Shown: positions 1 to 12,837 of the stretch, one piece after another | How positions within the stretch are numbered: the first letter of the stretch is position 1 | Layout: the number at the start of each line of letters is the position of its first letter | Origin: Chrysomallon squamiferum | Taxonomy: Eukaryota; Mollusca; Gastropoda; Neomphalida; Peltospiridae | DNA length: 64,000 bases | Assembly (NCBI GenBank): GCA_012295275.1 | Contig: CM022676.1 | Span: 1,632,510-1,696,509, forward strand | Reading direction: 5' to 3' | The notes under the pieces: model-generated | What the model saw: the letters and a program-made list of their open reading frames with translations, nothing else | What the model was told of the DNA's origin: nothing | Database searches by the model: none | Made by a program: the position numbers and the translations under genes

Positions 1-185
1 AGATTTCATTATCAGGCTTTGTGTATGGCAAGTAAACAAGCAAAAAGTGATTACAAAATACAAACACCTATCTCTATTACATTCCACTGTTCTCATATAT
101 ACCAACACAAACAGACAATGTGTATTAATCAAAACAATATATACAACTGTACACTCAGAAAAATACTAATGTATATCATTCATAA

Positions 186-325
186 TTGTTTCTTTCCCTT
201 GCTTTCTTCATTTTTATTTTCTCAACACTTTCTCTTTCCATTTTTCTCTCTCTCCATTTTCCTTCATTTTTATTTTCCTCTGTATTTCTCTATTATTTTC
301 TCCCTATTCTCTCTTTCTCCACACA

Positions 326-385
<60 letters not shown>

Positions 386-394
386 AAAAAAAAA
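186..394. repeat. Pyrimidine tract followed by (AC)n, (AG)n and poly(A)
   Basis: 186-320 is almost pure C/T on the plus strand. It is followed by (AC)11 (321-342), (AG)about 19 (343-380) and a 14-base A run. Confidence 0.93.
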
Positions 395-1639
395 GAGACA
401 AAAATAAATACTTACTTACTAATGAAATTAGAATGGCCAGACTGTTTATTAATAATTTTAATAAAATTCAAATAAAATATTTTTATAGTTCATGAAATTT
501 ATCATTTATATGATAAAATAATTTTGTATGCTATTATGGCATTCATATTAAATCTGTTTAATCCAAAACTAACAGCACCACCCATTTCCACCAGTCTATT
601 ACCTGTCAAACCAGTTTGTCACTTTCTAATTTCAGTATCATGGTGTGGCAAATCACATGAACAGATAATTATTTTTTATATTAATTCTATAAATATACAA
701 AAGAAATATATTTATTTTAATATACAAGGAATCTGTGTTCATTGTTTTAACAGATCAGAGATATACAAAGTATACATACATATACAGGCCTGTATTTCAA
801 TAAACTAAATATATGAAGTTGTTATTGTACAGAATGATATGTTATAATATATGTATATTATAATTATCATTCAGACAGGTGTGTATTATAATATATATAT
901 ATTATCAACAGTCAGGAAGGTGTTGTAACATAGACATATAATTATAAAACAGGTATGACAGAGACAGATATATATTTTATTAGTCTACTATCAGTAGGGC
1001 ATCTTAGACATGCAGACTGGAAATTCACATGTTGGTGACTTCATGCAGCTAAATGTAATATTAGTGTGAGAAAAGTGAGCTAGTCAGCATGACTTCTGTA
1101 CAAAGTGTCACAGTAAATGATGTATTAAAGCTCTAGGTGTGTGATAAAAATTTTAATTTTTAAACTGTTGTGTGCTTATGAATAGAACAGGTGATACAGG
1201 TATGTGTCAGACATCACTCACAGTGTGTGTTATAAATTTCTAACACTGATTCATTGTATCACTGTGTTTATCATTCCGTATTACATCTAAACGCTGCTTG
1301 TATTTCACAGAAGAAATATATTTCAATTATAATTAGAATGAATATTATAAATACAGACATGCACATATAATGAGGTGTGCATGTGTGCATGTTTTTACTC
1401 TATCTATCCATATACACTATAACAAAAACAGATAAGAATAACAGAAGAAACATGCTTTTGCCATGCAGTATGCTCTTCATTTTTGGTGATTTGCAATGTT
1501 GTTTTATATGCCAAAATTATTAAGAAGTGATCTAGCATGCAATGCAGTCTCTTTATCATTTATTTCTTAAATGAAAGAAGTTTTAAAATACATGTTTAAA
1601 GTAAAAATGAGAGAGAGAGAGAGAATTTATGAAAATGTT

Positions 1640-1678
1640 TTATTTATTTATTTATTAATCTATTTATTTATTTATTTT
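1640..1678. repeat. (TTTA)n microsatellite
   Basis: Imperfect TTTA repeats, preceded by a (GA)8 run at 1608-1624. Confidence 0.85.
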
Positions 1679-3279
1679 GTTTTCTTTAAGATCTTGAAGT
1701 ATAAACTCATTTACCACAGAAACAGAACCTGACCCATTCTGAAATATTAGATTCCATCCCTGAAATATTCTCAGGCTCAACAAGGACAATTTTTTATATT
1801 TTTTTTAACAGAAAGTTTACTTATGTTGTTCAATACATCAACACATTAACATGTAGCTGAATTTTATACACCCAAAATGATTCTTAATGTATTTAACCTT
1901 GCATGTTTAATATCGTAAGTGCACATGGTTGAACATCAAAGGGAGCTAACTCTGCTACAAACTGGGATGTGTGGCACATTAAAAACATATTCAATCGCCT
2001 GACTTGCATTGCAGACATGTATTACTTTTTAACCACACATTGTAATCAGTGCAGCTGTCTCCTAATAGCTTTCACAAATTGTTGCTGTTGCGTGTTCAAC
2101 GCTGTGATCACCGTACACTTTGCCAGTAGAAAACTTTATGCACCACTGCACAGACGGCAATATCAAACAAACATTGATGCTGCACCATGCTTTAATCACA
2201 GCATCACTGCACAAATGTGTATGAAATTCTGCCAACAGATGGCACACTTGGAGAAACTGTTTGAAAACTGAGTGGTTATTTTAACACTCATTTCCACAAT
2301 GCAACTTCAAGTGTGTTTAAAATGCTGTTTACAAGTTTAATATGCTATAAACTGAGTTACTTAATTGCTTATCTTTATCTTACACTACCTCAGTTTTCAC
2401 CTAAACTTGTGCATCTCTAAATAAAATAATTACCTCTATAATATCTATTACTTTTATGGCTTTACTAAAAGTATTACATTTTTGACTTTCATGAATATAC
2501 GACCTTTATGATTTTAATAAAATATTACTTTATGTTTAAAAAAAACCATATATATTATCTGTATTGTATTACTAATAAAGAACTACATTTATGACTTTGT
2601 TCCTTCTTTTTTCAAAATTAACTTTGTAATTATTTATATTTTTCTCATGATGCTTAAATTACGTATATTTATATAATTATAGAATAAAATATCGAAACTC
2701 AGAAAAAAAAAGAGGAAAAAATGAATATATACATTTTCAGTCCATCAGACTTTGATGAGAATTTCTGTGAAAGTTGAAAAACATAATTAAACTTTTTCTG
2801 ACTATGTTAATGGTCTGGAAAATTAAAATACTTCATTAACTGTGAAGCTAAAAATGTCAAAAATATTACTCAAACTATGGTTAGTAATACAGGAGCAACT
2901 TTACTTTGATTTATGAAGATTTTCTGAAAACCAGATTTGATATACTTAGAAAAGAAAGAAAGAGAGAGAAAAAAAAATGAAGAAGAAATTCCAGACCCAC
3001 AAAATAATTTTTTCTGAACTAAATACATTTTCTATACCAGCATCTTTCATCTTCTGCTATTTATCCTTTGGAGAAGCATCCAGCTTTGATTAATGAGCCT
3101 GGTTATCACATGTGTGAGCACGAACACATTTAAACCATATTTTGACAAGGCAAATGATGTGAGCAAACATTAGGGATGTGCTCAAACCATGAGCAGTTGT
3201 CAGAGTCTGAGTATGATGTATGAGCAACAGCAGACCTAAAATCATCAACCACAAATGTCTGGCCAAAATTACAAAGACA

Positions 3280-3282
<3 letters not shown>

Positions 3283-3329
<47 letters not shown>
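3283..3329. repeat. (TG)n microsatellite, about 23 copies
   Basis: Uninterrupted TG run. A second run of about 11 copies lies at 3489-3511 and a third at 5588-5614. Confidence 0.97.
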
Positions 3330-3331
<2 letters not shown>

Positions 3332-4599
3332 ATATAGTGTGCAAGTATCTGTGTTTTTGTTTTGATATTTATATGTGCATGTAGGTTATGTATGGTATGT
3401 AACCATCTCTTACTCAGTTTTCAATTGATATCATAACAGAATATAACACTGCAATAAAATAACAATAATATAAATATACACATATATATGTGTGTGTGTG
3501 TGTGTGTGTGTACATCCATGTACATTAACACTAAAAACACTGTATAATCAGTTTAAAAAATAAACACCGTAAACATAAGAAACACCAATATTTAAATAGA
3601 TATCTAATATTACAACAGACAAAAGAGATAAAGGCATTGAAATCACACCTATTTATAATTACAATAAACAAACAAATAAAAAATAAATAACTTTTGTATA
3701 CAAGATATTATATAAACAATATTTAATGAGAAACCTCTGCAGAGAACATATTATAACATAATAAATTTTAAATAAGTTAAAAAATCCAAGTTTTGCTAGA
3801 AACTGTCAACTCACAGGTTTTCTTTTACACTTTGCAGCTGATGAACTTTTATATGCACCATCCAAGGCAGAATAGTACATACCATAGCGTTTGTTACACC
3901 AGTGATAGAGAAATGGCTGGACTGAGATAATTTGGAATAAATAAATGATCTGATGACTACCACAACTTTAGCTAATGTTTTACAATCAAACTGTAAGCCA
4001 ATCATCATTAAAACCATATTTAACATCTACAGTGATGAGGAAAAAGGGAGGCTTATATGTTTTTAATGAATAGATGAAAGAAAAATTGAAAGATAACAGA
4101 TTAATTGACAGATAAAGAGAGAGTAAAGGTAAAGTGAAAAAGAATGTGGAAACTAGAGAACTATTTCTACATACATTTAACTAGAAAATTAGCTGTAGCT
4201 AACTATGTACATATAGATACTGCTAAGGTGAACTTTTTATTGGTATCATTTGACAGTAGAACGTTCCGAGATGTATTTGGTTACAAATCTTTTTTATACA
4301 CTAACTGACTATGAAATCACCCATAGTTGTGTTTTGTTACAAAATAAATTGAGTTAATTTTAGTTTTAATATGAAAGAGAGAGAAAATAAAGAAGAAAGT
4401 TTTTGTGTAGAAGACACAAAGAAAAAGAAAAGCACTTGTATCAGTTGTTGATTTATAGGCAGCTCACTATCAGCCACAGCAAAACAAGTGCAAAATGATG
4501 TCACTCTGTGATTTTCAACAGCAAAAACATAACAAAATTACAACAACCAAGTAATCAAAACAAATCAAAGAAAAAACATGAAAAAATAATACATGCATA

Positions 4600-5120
4600 G
4601 AAAGTTGCTTTTGAATACAACAAATTAATTTTAATTTATGGAATACATTTTTTCAAAATCCTTAATGATTTGTTAAAAGAAAATAAATTTTCATTTATTG
4701 CTTTTTACAAAATCCTTTGACATAGAATTTTAATCTCTGACCTATCAGTTCCATACAGTGACAGAATTTTTGATTTCTCAAATTCTTAATCATTCCTGGT
4801 TTCAAAATCCCTAACTAATATTTGTAATAATGTAAAAATTACAAAAAATATTTATAATTTCACAAAAGTGTAATTTTCATAAAACCTGATCAACAATAGA
4901 AATTTATTTTCTGAATTCTTAAAAATAATAATAAATTTTATTGTAATTCTAATTCCAGAAAATAATTAAACTTTAATTGTTTGCAATTACTTACAAAAAA
5001 AAAGAAAGAAAAGAAATGATTTCAGAATCCTTAAATTTAAGAATCTTAACAATAAAATTATTAAAAATCATACTTGTTCTAAAAAATAGATTATCTTAAT
5101 CTGAAATCTCTAATATTTCC
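4600..5120. repeat. Decayed tandem repeat based on TTTCAAAATCCTTAAT
   Basis: Phrases such as TCAAAATCCTTAATG, ACAAAATCCTTTGA, CAAATTCTTAATCA, TCAAAATCCCTAACT and CAGAATCCTTAAAT recur through the interval, with A/T-rich spacers. Confidence 0.4.
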
Positions 5121-5907
5121 TCAACAAAATAAAAAATTTAAATATCGGTATCCCTAGCAGGACCTCTCACTTTGTCTGGCACTGTTTTGAAGGTACACTT
5201 ATCAAAATTAAGATATATTACCAACATTTGTTAAGTTGCTGCATGCAAACCAAGAGCCTGGTTGAACGTTAAATATCGCACTGAGCCAACCTCAGATCAA
5301 AGCCAATAACAGACTACATGAGAAACTGAGCTAAAAGTCGACTGCAGATACTGCTTTGCTGTCAATCACATCGTTGCTGGCAGCTGTCTCATAAATATGA
5401 CAGCCAGGCAGCTGTTGGCGACTACTAGATTTTCTTTCAAAATTCTAACCACAAACTGCTTGTTACTGCAATAACTTCATGTGTATGAATTAAACATCAT
5501 TCTTATATTTTATTATTATTTTTTAATTTTTGGATAGAGTCTTTGTGTATGTGCATGCATGTTTTTGTGTTTTATTTGTTTTTTAGTGCATGTGTGTGTG
5601 TGTGTGTGTGTATGCGAGTGTGTAAACGAGTGTGTAATTACATTTATGTATATATTATGACCAGTCTGTGAATATAAAATGAATAAATAAACTATTTTGT
5701 TTTTTAAAATATCCATTGTTTACTGTGCTTAAATATTTTGTTACATATTTGTATTATTATTTAATAATTTTAATTTATACTTGTAGCTGTTATAATATGA
5801 TTTTCATAGTTCTTTGGATGATAAATAGTTTTCAGTTCATCAGTGTTTACATTCAGATGGTTCTATTTACATTTAAATTCTCCTTAATTTGTTAAGTTTA
5901 AATTGTG

Positions 5908-6000
5908 TTGTTTTATTTAAACTGAGTTGTTTTATTTAAATTATATTGTTTTATTTAAATTGTGTTGTTTTATTTAAACAGAGTTGTTTTATTTAAATGG
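5908..6000. repeat. 19-bp tandem array, about 5 copies
   Basis: TTGTTTTATTTAAA followed by a variable 5-base tail starts at 5908, 5927, 5946, 5965 and 5984. Confidence 0.85.
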
Positions 6001-6331
6001 TTCTTGTCTTACATTTACATTAGCTATCTTTAAGTGGTTCTCTTTATACTAGATGTTCTTGTATTATCTTTAAATGGTCCTTGCATTATCATTAGATGTT
6101 CTTATATTATTAGTTGCTATATTAATGTTCTTATGCTACAGTATTTAGAGAGTTTTGAGGTCAGGGTTTGGTGGGGGTTTTCTGCAGTCATAGACTGTTG
6201 CTGTATTTTAAGTAATTCTTCCTATTATTTTAAAAAGAGGTTGTCTGTTGTATGTTTAAAATAGTTTTTGTTTATATCTATATTTACTTTCTGACATTTA
6301 AATAATTATTTAAAGTGTTATTCTCACTTAC

Positions 6332-6484
6332 CTTTGCTGTCTGTGTTCACCACTTCACCTGACTCTTTCTGAAAGACTATTTTTGCTGGTGGGTAACTTG
6401 ATGGAGGTTGGCATGGCAACACAACCACCCCACCAGAGGTTGCATTAATTTTTAAGTCTACAGTATCTTGAAATTTGTTCAATA
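6332..6484 (-). CDS. CDON/BOC: CDON/BOC (Ihog)-family receptor, coding exon 3: N-terminal half of second Ig domain
   Basis: The acceptor is TTTCTTTTCCAG|TATTG (exon starts at 6484). The donor is AAAG|GTAAGTGA (exon ends at 6332). The length is 153 bp, phase 1 to phase 1, encoding residues 112-162. The join with exon 2 makes Val112, so the text runs AVLKKP-V-LNKFQDTVDLK. Cys136 (VVVLPCQPP) is the first cysteine of Ig2; its partner must lie in the next exon. The strand-C region reads PPAKIVFQKES with no Trp. CDON and BOC Ig2 likewise have a Pro-rich turn after the first Cys (P-x-S-x-P-x-A) and lack the core Trp, which is the strongest single argument for this family. Asn125 in NAT is a potential N-glycosylation site. 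The intron interrupts Ig2, and no continuation is seen in the 6.3 kb to the left. Confidence 0.8.
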
Positions 6485-7864
6485 CTGGAAAAGAAAGAAA
6501 AAGATTAAGCATATTTAAATTAATTTTTTTTTAATTAGACTGATTAATGTGATGGTAGATAAAATGATTTTGTTTTTCCTTTTGTTTTCTTTTTACTGAT
6601 TGATTATAAAAATTCAAAATATATAATGTGTTTGAGAGTGAGTGAATACATTAATGAAAAAAAAAGAAAAGAAAAAAGTTTTATATATTATGTAAATAAT
6701 GTAAACAATACATATATATAAATAAACAATAAAGTAAATGTTAAATAAACAATGTAAACAAATTAAAAATAAATAAAGTAAAATAAATAAATCAGACTAG
6801 TAACGAAATACCATCTAACAAAGTCATACGTTTTTTTTTAGAATATTTTGTTTACCAACTTCTAAAATCTTCAACATGCAGATTTATTTTCAAGCACTAA
6901 CTTTTTCTCAGGCATTTTGCATAAAAATAATTACATAATTATTTTTCTATTATGCTCTGAAAACACTAAACCCCCTGCTGATGTGAAAACAAACTGATGT
7001 GCTCAGTGTAGGGGAGCTTATGAGGAAGGTAAACTGTTTTTAATATGCTTCAGTGTTTGAAATATGTAACCTGATATACTGATAGCATTCAGCAGCCTGC
7101 CCTATCAGCCTGCCAGACAGAAACATACACGTCTCTCATTAGTTTCAAACACTCACTCCTCTTTAGACATGTACATGTTTCAATTTAAATACACACAATA
7201 TAAAAGTTTCAAATATTTGTATGGAGTTTCTCATTCATTTAAATACTGAAATTATGAATGTTTCAAATATTTGTATTTAAATATTCAAGTTTCTTTTAAA
7301 CACTCATTTGTGTTTCTTATAGATACATAATGTACAAGATTGATATACTTCATTTAAATTAGGTTTAAAATTTCATTCACAAATAAGCTGAATTAATTAA
7401 AAAATTAAAATATATAGATATTCATACACACTTAAAAAAACATACATGCACTCCACACTCCCAGCACACAGACACAGACAAATGTAAAATACTAATAAGC
7501 TACATAAAAAAAATAAGCAGAAGTGCAGTGCATTGTGGGTAAACAGGTGTTAAGCAGATGAGATGAGTATCTCTAGTTGATAATGTGTCAAAATGTATAC
7601 ATTATACACATAGCTTAAACAAACCCAGCAGCTACCAAACTGTGTATTTGTCTACAAGATTTCTGCTAAACTCTGACTTTTTTCAATGTATTATCTATCT
7701 GCCCATTTTGTTTCCAGAACCGGCCTGTGGTTTTGTCTTTATTCTTTCTAAACTTGGCATATTTTATTTGCAAATCTGGCGTATGTTTTTGTCTGACTGT
7801 TTCTAGTTAGCCCATATTTACTATTCTAGACACTGCTTATTTTTAACTAGTGTTCTTTAAAAAA

Positions 7865-7888
7865 GACAGACAGACAGACACACGCACA

Positions 7889-7923
<35 letters not shown>

Positions 7924-7990
7924 TCACACACATACACTTGCTCACACACACACACACATACACACACAGTTACACACAGTTACACACATC
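7865..7990. repeat. (CAGA)n/(CA)n compound microsatellite
   Basis: CAGA repeats, then (CA)15, then interrupted CA blocks separated by TTGCTCACACA and CAGTTACACA. Confidence 0.95.
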
Positions 7991-9195
7991 TACACATACT
8001 TTATTCCAACTTTTACAAACCAGCTACTTTTATTACAAAACACCAACGGACTACTGTAAGATATTTCTCCTTTGTAAATGATGTATAAAACTCTGATATG
8101 GCAAACATGATAGTTCTTTTTTCTTTTAATTTTACAATTTAAAAATAAAAATATTTTAACTTCCTAATGTTTTTTCTATGTGCCATGATTGAAATAATGA
8201 TAAGAAAGTTAAAATGAGAAACAGATATATTTTCAACACATTTATCTGGCATCTCAGAAATTATTCCTCAATAAATATACATCATTTCAAGTATTTTCTT
8301 TCTTTTTAGTGATATCTTTACATATATTTATATATATATATATATGCACATTCTATTCTTTAGGAGAAAAAAAGAAAATTCATTTTTTCTCTTTTTAAAT
8401 TTTTGAAATATCTTTAAGATTAGTTTCTCTAAGACATTGTCCTTATAAATGTTTAGTTAATAATAATATTAATAACAATAATACTTTTTTTAAATTTTTA
8501 AATGTTATCTAAACAAATAAATAAATTTCTATTTAATAATAGCATAAAGGCAGGTTTAGACAGGCCATATATATATATATTTCTTTTTTTAGTTTCTTAA
8601 AAATAAAAAAAGAACCCCCCCCAAGAAAACAAAACAAAACAGAATTTAAATTAAAAAAAAATTAAATTATGTTATTTTCTTTTCTTTTTTTACTTTTATT
8701 ATTATTTTTATTTGCATTAATTTCATTTTGAAATATTGTCACAATTAAATAACCACATAGCAAAAAATAATTTTTAAATTTCTATTGTTGTACCATAGCC
8801 TTTTAATGATTTTTAAATCTGTGTTGTTTCAGAGAGAAAAAGCAAACTTGTTTTTTTTAACGAGCTGTCAAAGCCTATATCCTACTTTAACTGTATATCA
8901 GTTCCTTCTCTCAAAGAAAGGAGGAGGTATCACTGCACAAGAGCAAGCCAGACTGTGTTGTTTTTAACATGTTTTCTTCATTAGTGTCACACAGGTCTGT
9001 GGAATGAATTACTGTGTAAAACAGAGCCTCCCCACTTCTCCTTGTGTCATGATCGTTTACTAGCAAGTGTCAGGTGACACTGTGAAATTAATACAGGCCT
9101 CTGGTGTCCTTCAACATTTTTCTTATATACAGACTATACATACACACAAACACAGAGACACATATACTATACAACAAAAAAAAAGGTAACCCATT

Positions 9196-9518
9196 TATAA
9201 AGATAATTAACTTTACTTTGAAAGGTCATTCTTATTGGAAAAATAACTTTACAAATAAAAAAAACTATTAGTTCAGAAGATAACTCTTATAGTGACATCT
9301 CTCTGTGTAAAATGATAACTAACAAGGAAAGAAAAATCTAAATTGAAATATAACAAGAAAAGATAACTCTAAAAGAAAGTGACTTAATGCTAAAGTATGA
9401 AACAGTTACTCTATAGCGAAAGATAACTCTGCAAATTACTGTAAAGGATTTTATCAGAAAGATAATTCTACTAATACAACAATCACCTAGAAGAATTCTC
9501 TAAGGAAAGGTAACTCAC
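9196..9518. repeat. Degenerate AAAGATAACTCT repeat ending in the exon 2 splice donor
   Basis: Core GATAACTCT or one-off variants occur at about 9202, 9281, 9312, 9365, 9423, 9462 and 9509 (GGTAACTCACC). The last copy, on the minus strand, contains the GTGAGTTACC donor of coding exon 2. Confidence 0.55.
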
Positions 9519-9794
9519 CTGGTTTTTTCAATACTGCTGGTTTGCTGATGATGGAGCCAGCAGACGTTGTTGCTATACACTGGTAAACTCCAGTCTTTGT
9601 GTCCTCAGCATTTTTAATATGTAAGTTGGTTCCCTGCATGTTAATACCATTGTGTGTTCTGGGATCAAGTTGTTTTGAGTTAAACAGCCAACGGACAGAG
9701 GCACTGCTGGGTGAGACTTGGCAGTGAAGTGTCACAGGTGCATTCTGGGAAATCACAGTCGATTCAGGTTCCTTGACAAAGGATGGCATCATAT
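9519..9794 (-). CDS. CDON/BOC: CDON/BOC (Ihog)-family receptor, coding exon 2: first Ig domain
   Basis: The acceptor is a pyrimidine tract then TTACAG|AT (exon starts at 9794). The donor is ACCAG|GTGAGTTA (exon ends at 9519). The length is 276 bp, phase 1 to phase 1. It encodes residues 20-111, one I-set Ig domain. Cys44 (VTLHCQV) and Cys92 (GVYQCIA) are the disulfide pair and Trp55 (VRWLF) is the core Trp. The domain opens with FVKEPESTV and closes with TTSAGSIISKPAVL. The family signature is the match to Ig1 of CDON and BOC: EP-x(2)-TV opening, VxLxC, W-x(2)-N-x-K-x-L, YQCxAxxxxGxxxSxPA near the end. The usual Asp of the DxGxYxC motif is Thr here (KTGVYQC). PTK7, neogenin and contactin first Ig domains were considered and fit less well, mainly because the following exon does not match them. 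In this family the role is extracellular adhesion and Hedgehog-complex assembly, with ligand binding mainly in FnIII domains beyond this window. Confidence 0.83.
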
Positions 9795-10020
9795 CTGTAA
9801 GAAAAAAAGAAAAAAGATTATAAAAATATTTTGTATTATATATACTGGAATAATTTAACTAAATAGAATAAGAAGAATTTCATATTTAATGATACACTGA
9901 AGATTTAGTCTATATCAACATCTGCATGATTATGTATGAGAAGATCTTCTTTTAGCTTCACACAGACAGAATGTCATGTCATAGATTTTCATAAAGCAGT
10001 CATATAGAAAATTCAAAATA

Positions 10021-10105
10021 CAATAATAATAGAAGATAACAATAACAACAACAACAACAACAATAATAAAAGTAACAGTAACAGTAATAACAACAATAAC
10101 TATAA
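10021..10105. repeat. AAT/AAC trinucleotide tract with AGTAAC hexamers
   Basis: AACAACAAC core flanked by AAT repeats and AGTAACAGTAACAGTAA. Confidence 0.9.
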
Positions 10106-11073
10106 CTTTTTTCAACGAAATGTATAAAAATCTGAAATATTATAAAAGGAAATTTAAAAATATATAAAAAGAAGAATGTTTGCATTTGTTTAAAAATCTG
10201 AATTATAAAAAGGATATATAAAAAAGGGAGAAAATTCTAAATGTGTAGAAAAATGAGAGATGGTATAAAGGAAAATTAAAAAAAAAAAAAGAGGAATATT
10301 TTGAATGTGTGTATGCATATATTTCTGAGGAAGTATAAATGGAAATTATTTTTTAAAAAAGACTAGTATTGAGTATAAATATCTGAGATAGTCAATGTTA
10401 CAGATGACCAGGTGTGAAGAGTTAAGGAAGATTAAGAAAATAGAAATAGTGTCAGAGTGAAAAATGTTGTGGATGACACTTGTCAAAGAAACACTGTAAC
10501 AGTATCACATGGTCCTAAGTCGCCAAGTCAAGGCAACAAACAATTTGAAAACCTGGAGATTCAGACCCTGTGACCACTTAATGAGGTTCTGTCAAACCAG
10601 CGAAGCAAACCAGAGCTACTTGTAGATAGGAACAAACAAAAAAACAGGTAGAGAAAAAAAACACAAAGGGAATTCTTCCAGTGACACTTGCTATTCAACT
10701 GTGGGTTACCCAGTGGGGGAATTGTAATTCTGTCAAGCAGAAAATACATTTCCCTCAAAGCTTGGTAATTTTCTTTCTAAAAATATGATTGTCCAAACAT
10801 ACAGGACATTGTATGTAAGGAGCAGGTACACAAGCTATAATTTGAAGAAGCAATCACAGTCGTTGAAAATTCTAACTTGTGTGATATTAATAACATGGTT
10901 AAACGAAGCATGGACTCTCCTACTAGCTAATCTTGTGTAATTAAAGCTTCGTTTCACTTCAGCTCATTGTAAAAGTCGAGACAGGTCTTTTTAAACTTGT
11001 TTTTCTTTTGTACATCCAGTGAAAAAAGCTATCAATTTTACTTGTATCCCATAGTCCCAGTTGGTTGTCTGTT

Positions 11074-11087
11074 GTAACCATGACAAC
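11074..11087. promoter_or_regulatory. Candidate X-box-like site GTAACCATGACAAC
   Basis: One mismatch to the RFX X-box consensus; in intron 1. Confidence 0.25.
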
Positions 11088-11519
11088 ACACACCCTTGTA
11101 TTATAAATTATTTTTTTTTCTCCCCTTCAGTCATCAATGTGTCTGAATTAGGGGAGGACGAATATTTTTCTGTCTTTATAAAGACGGCAAATACATCTCA
11201 CGTAGTTTTTGTACTCAAATTATTCCCCCTGACTTTTGACAATTCTGTCAACATTGCATAGCTCAGTATGATGGTCTGAAAAGAAGCAACATGGTGGAAA
11301 ACTCTATTATGTGTCCACAGCAGAGTGAAATAATGACATTTTCTAAGCTGCTAGACGCACAAGTCAGGCAAGACTACACCATTGTCAGCTAAATTATACG
11401 TTACTATTTCCCAGCCTGTTTTTACCCATTTCTCTTCCACCCAGCCACACTGTGAGGTGGAGTAATGCATAGGTATGATGTCGTAGTCAGGTGACATCAT
11501 TGTTACACAGCTCTCTAAA

Positions 11520-12110
11520 GTATTTTCTTTTCTCTTCAAAACTTTGGTCTATTTGACTCCATTCCACTTGACTTGAATTTTTTATATTTTTTCTACCCCA
11601 AGTTTGTATCATGAAGAAACTTTACAACTTTTATTTTCAGTTTTGTACTAAACTTCGTTCTCTGTGATTTTTCTTCCACTTGATTTAAATTTTTTATGCT
11701 TCTAAATACTTTTTATTCATTATGATTGTATCATGTAAAAACTTTACTACTTGTATTTTCTGTTTTTTACAAAACGTTGTTCTGTAAATAAATCTTTTTC
11801 CATTTGACTTCTCTTTTTTATATTCTTTTTCTTCTTTATTTTTTTTTTATGGATCTTAATATATTCATGTAAATCTTACATATTTCATTTTCTTTTCTGC
11901 ACAAAACTTTCCTGTACAGAAATGTTTCCACTCGACCTGAAATATTTTTATGTCAGAAATGTTTTTTGTACATTACAATACATTCTTGCTAAAACTATTT
12001 TATTATTCTGTTTTTATAAGCATATTTTCTTATATATATATATATATATATATATAACACCATGATTGGTTCATATAGAAACTTTAGAACTTTTACTTTT
12101 ATGTAAAAGA
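11520..12110. repeat. Degenerate tandem array, about 112-128 bp unit, 4-5 copies
   Basis: A block beginning CCA(C/T)T(T/C)GACTT with a following TTTTTTAT recurs at 11564, 11676, 11800 and 11928. Each is followed by a GTATCATG-like phrase, AAACTTTAC and a TTTTCTG/TTTTCAG phrase. An (AT)n run at 12031-12056 lies in the last copy. Confidence 0.6.
12031..12056. repeat. (AT)n microsatellite
   Basis: Uninterrupted AT run of about 13 copies. Confidence 0.95.
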
Positions 12111-12387
12111 AATAACATATGATATGTAATTCATTTTCTGCTGAATGTGTATTTCTAAATATTTTTGGATGCCATGACACGCACATGAACAGACTTACAT
12201 TGTAAGATCATGTAGTTAAGAACTATAAATTAAACATCACTGTGAAAGAAATAAGGTGTAATTCTGTGGTTTTAATGTCAAGTGGTATCCGTATCTAGTA
12301 CTGAAATCCTACCTCTAAATCAAAACATATCTAACATAGTGTCAATAGGTGAACAACAAAATATGATTAATATAATTTTTTTTTAAA

Positions 12388-12524
12388 TACATAAATAATA
12401 ATAATAATAATCATAATCATAAGTAGTAGAAGTAGTAGTAATAAGAGTAATAATAATTTAAAAAATTCTGTAATTTTATTACATAATTTTTGCAGTTCAT
12501 ATATTTTATTTTATGATTTAAATG

Positions 12525-12577
<53 letters not shown>

Positions 12578-12590
12578 GTAAAAAAAATAA
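12388..12590. repeat. AAT microsatellites with AGT interruptions
   Basis: AAT and AGT(A) tract at 12395-12460, then (AAT)about 16 at 12529-12577 followed by an A-rich tail. Confidence 0.95.
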
Positions 12591-12837
12591 AAATAAGAAA
12601 AGTTAAAAAAAAAAAAATGAGATAGTTAAGCAGCACATTTTCTTTATAATCTGATTTTTGTTTGTGATTTTTAGAATGCTGAAAATCAGCATGATGCTGT
12701 AGTAGCAGTGTTTGAAGTTGATGTCAGATTTAAAAAGCTGTCAGAAAAAGAACAATTTATATGAATGTAGATGTTGTCTGTTGAGAATGAGGGTGGTCTG
12801 GAACCACCATGCTGTGCATAGCCGTCTGTAATACTCT

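Larger units (their letters stand above)
1..6331 (-). other. Intron 3 of the CDON/BOC-like gene (3' end outside the window)
   Basis: It begins with GTAAGTGA at 6331 and runs left beyond the window. I searched for the second half of Ig2 (a LPSGNL-like stretch and YxC) on the minus strand and found no candidate. It contains pyrimidine/purine and dinucleotide tracts, (TG)n runs, a decayed AAAATCCTTAAT repeat, a 19-bp tandem array, and a moderately GC-richer block at 5140-5440. No coding sequence is supported. Confidence 0.65.
6485..9518 (-). other. Intron 2 of the CDON/BOC-like gene
   Basis: The intron is about 3.0 kb between two phase-1 Ig exons, with a GTGAGTTA donor and a TTTTCCAG acceptor. 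It holds a (CA)n cluster at 7865-7990, several A/T-rich tracts and the GATAACTCT-type degenerate array that abuts the donor. No coding sequence was seen. Confidence 0.75.

Noticed and set aside
2062-2247. 61-residue minus-strand frame in moderately GC-rich DNA, considered as an exon
   Set aside because: No Ig or FnIII features, and no good splice sites in the needed phase.
1-6331. The missing second half of Ig2
   Set aside because: I looked on the minus strand for LPSGNL-like and YxC motifs flanked by phase-1 splice sites and found none; the exon probably lies outside the window.
9487-9518. Extension of the Ig1 frame to the stop (ELPFLREFF)
   Set aside because: It lies beyond a consensus GTGAGTTA donor, and joining at 9519 to 6484 gives a continuous Ig1-Ig2 linker.
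6332-9794. PTK7, neogenin/DCC, contactin or sidekick as the family
   Set aside because: Ig1 alone is compatible with several, but the Trp-less Ig2 start and the linker fit CDON/BOC better. A database search would settle it.
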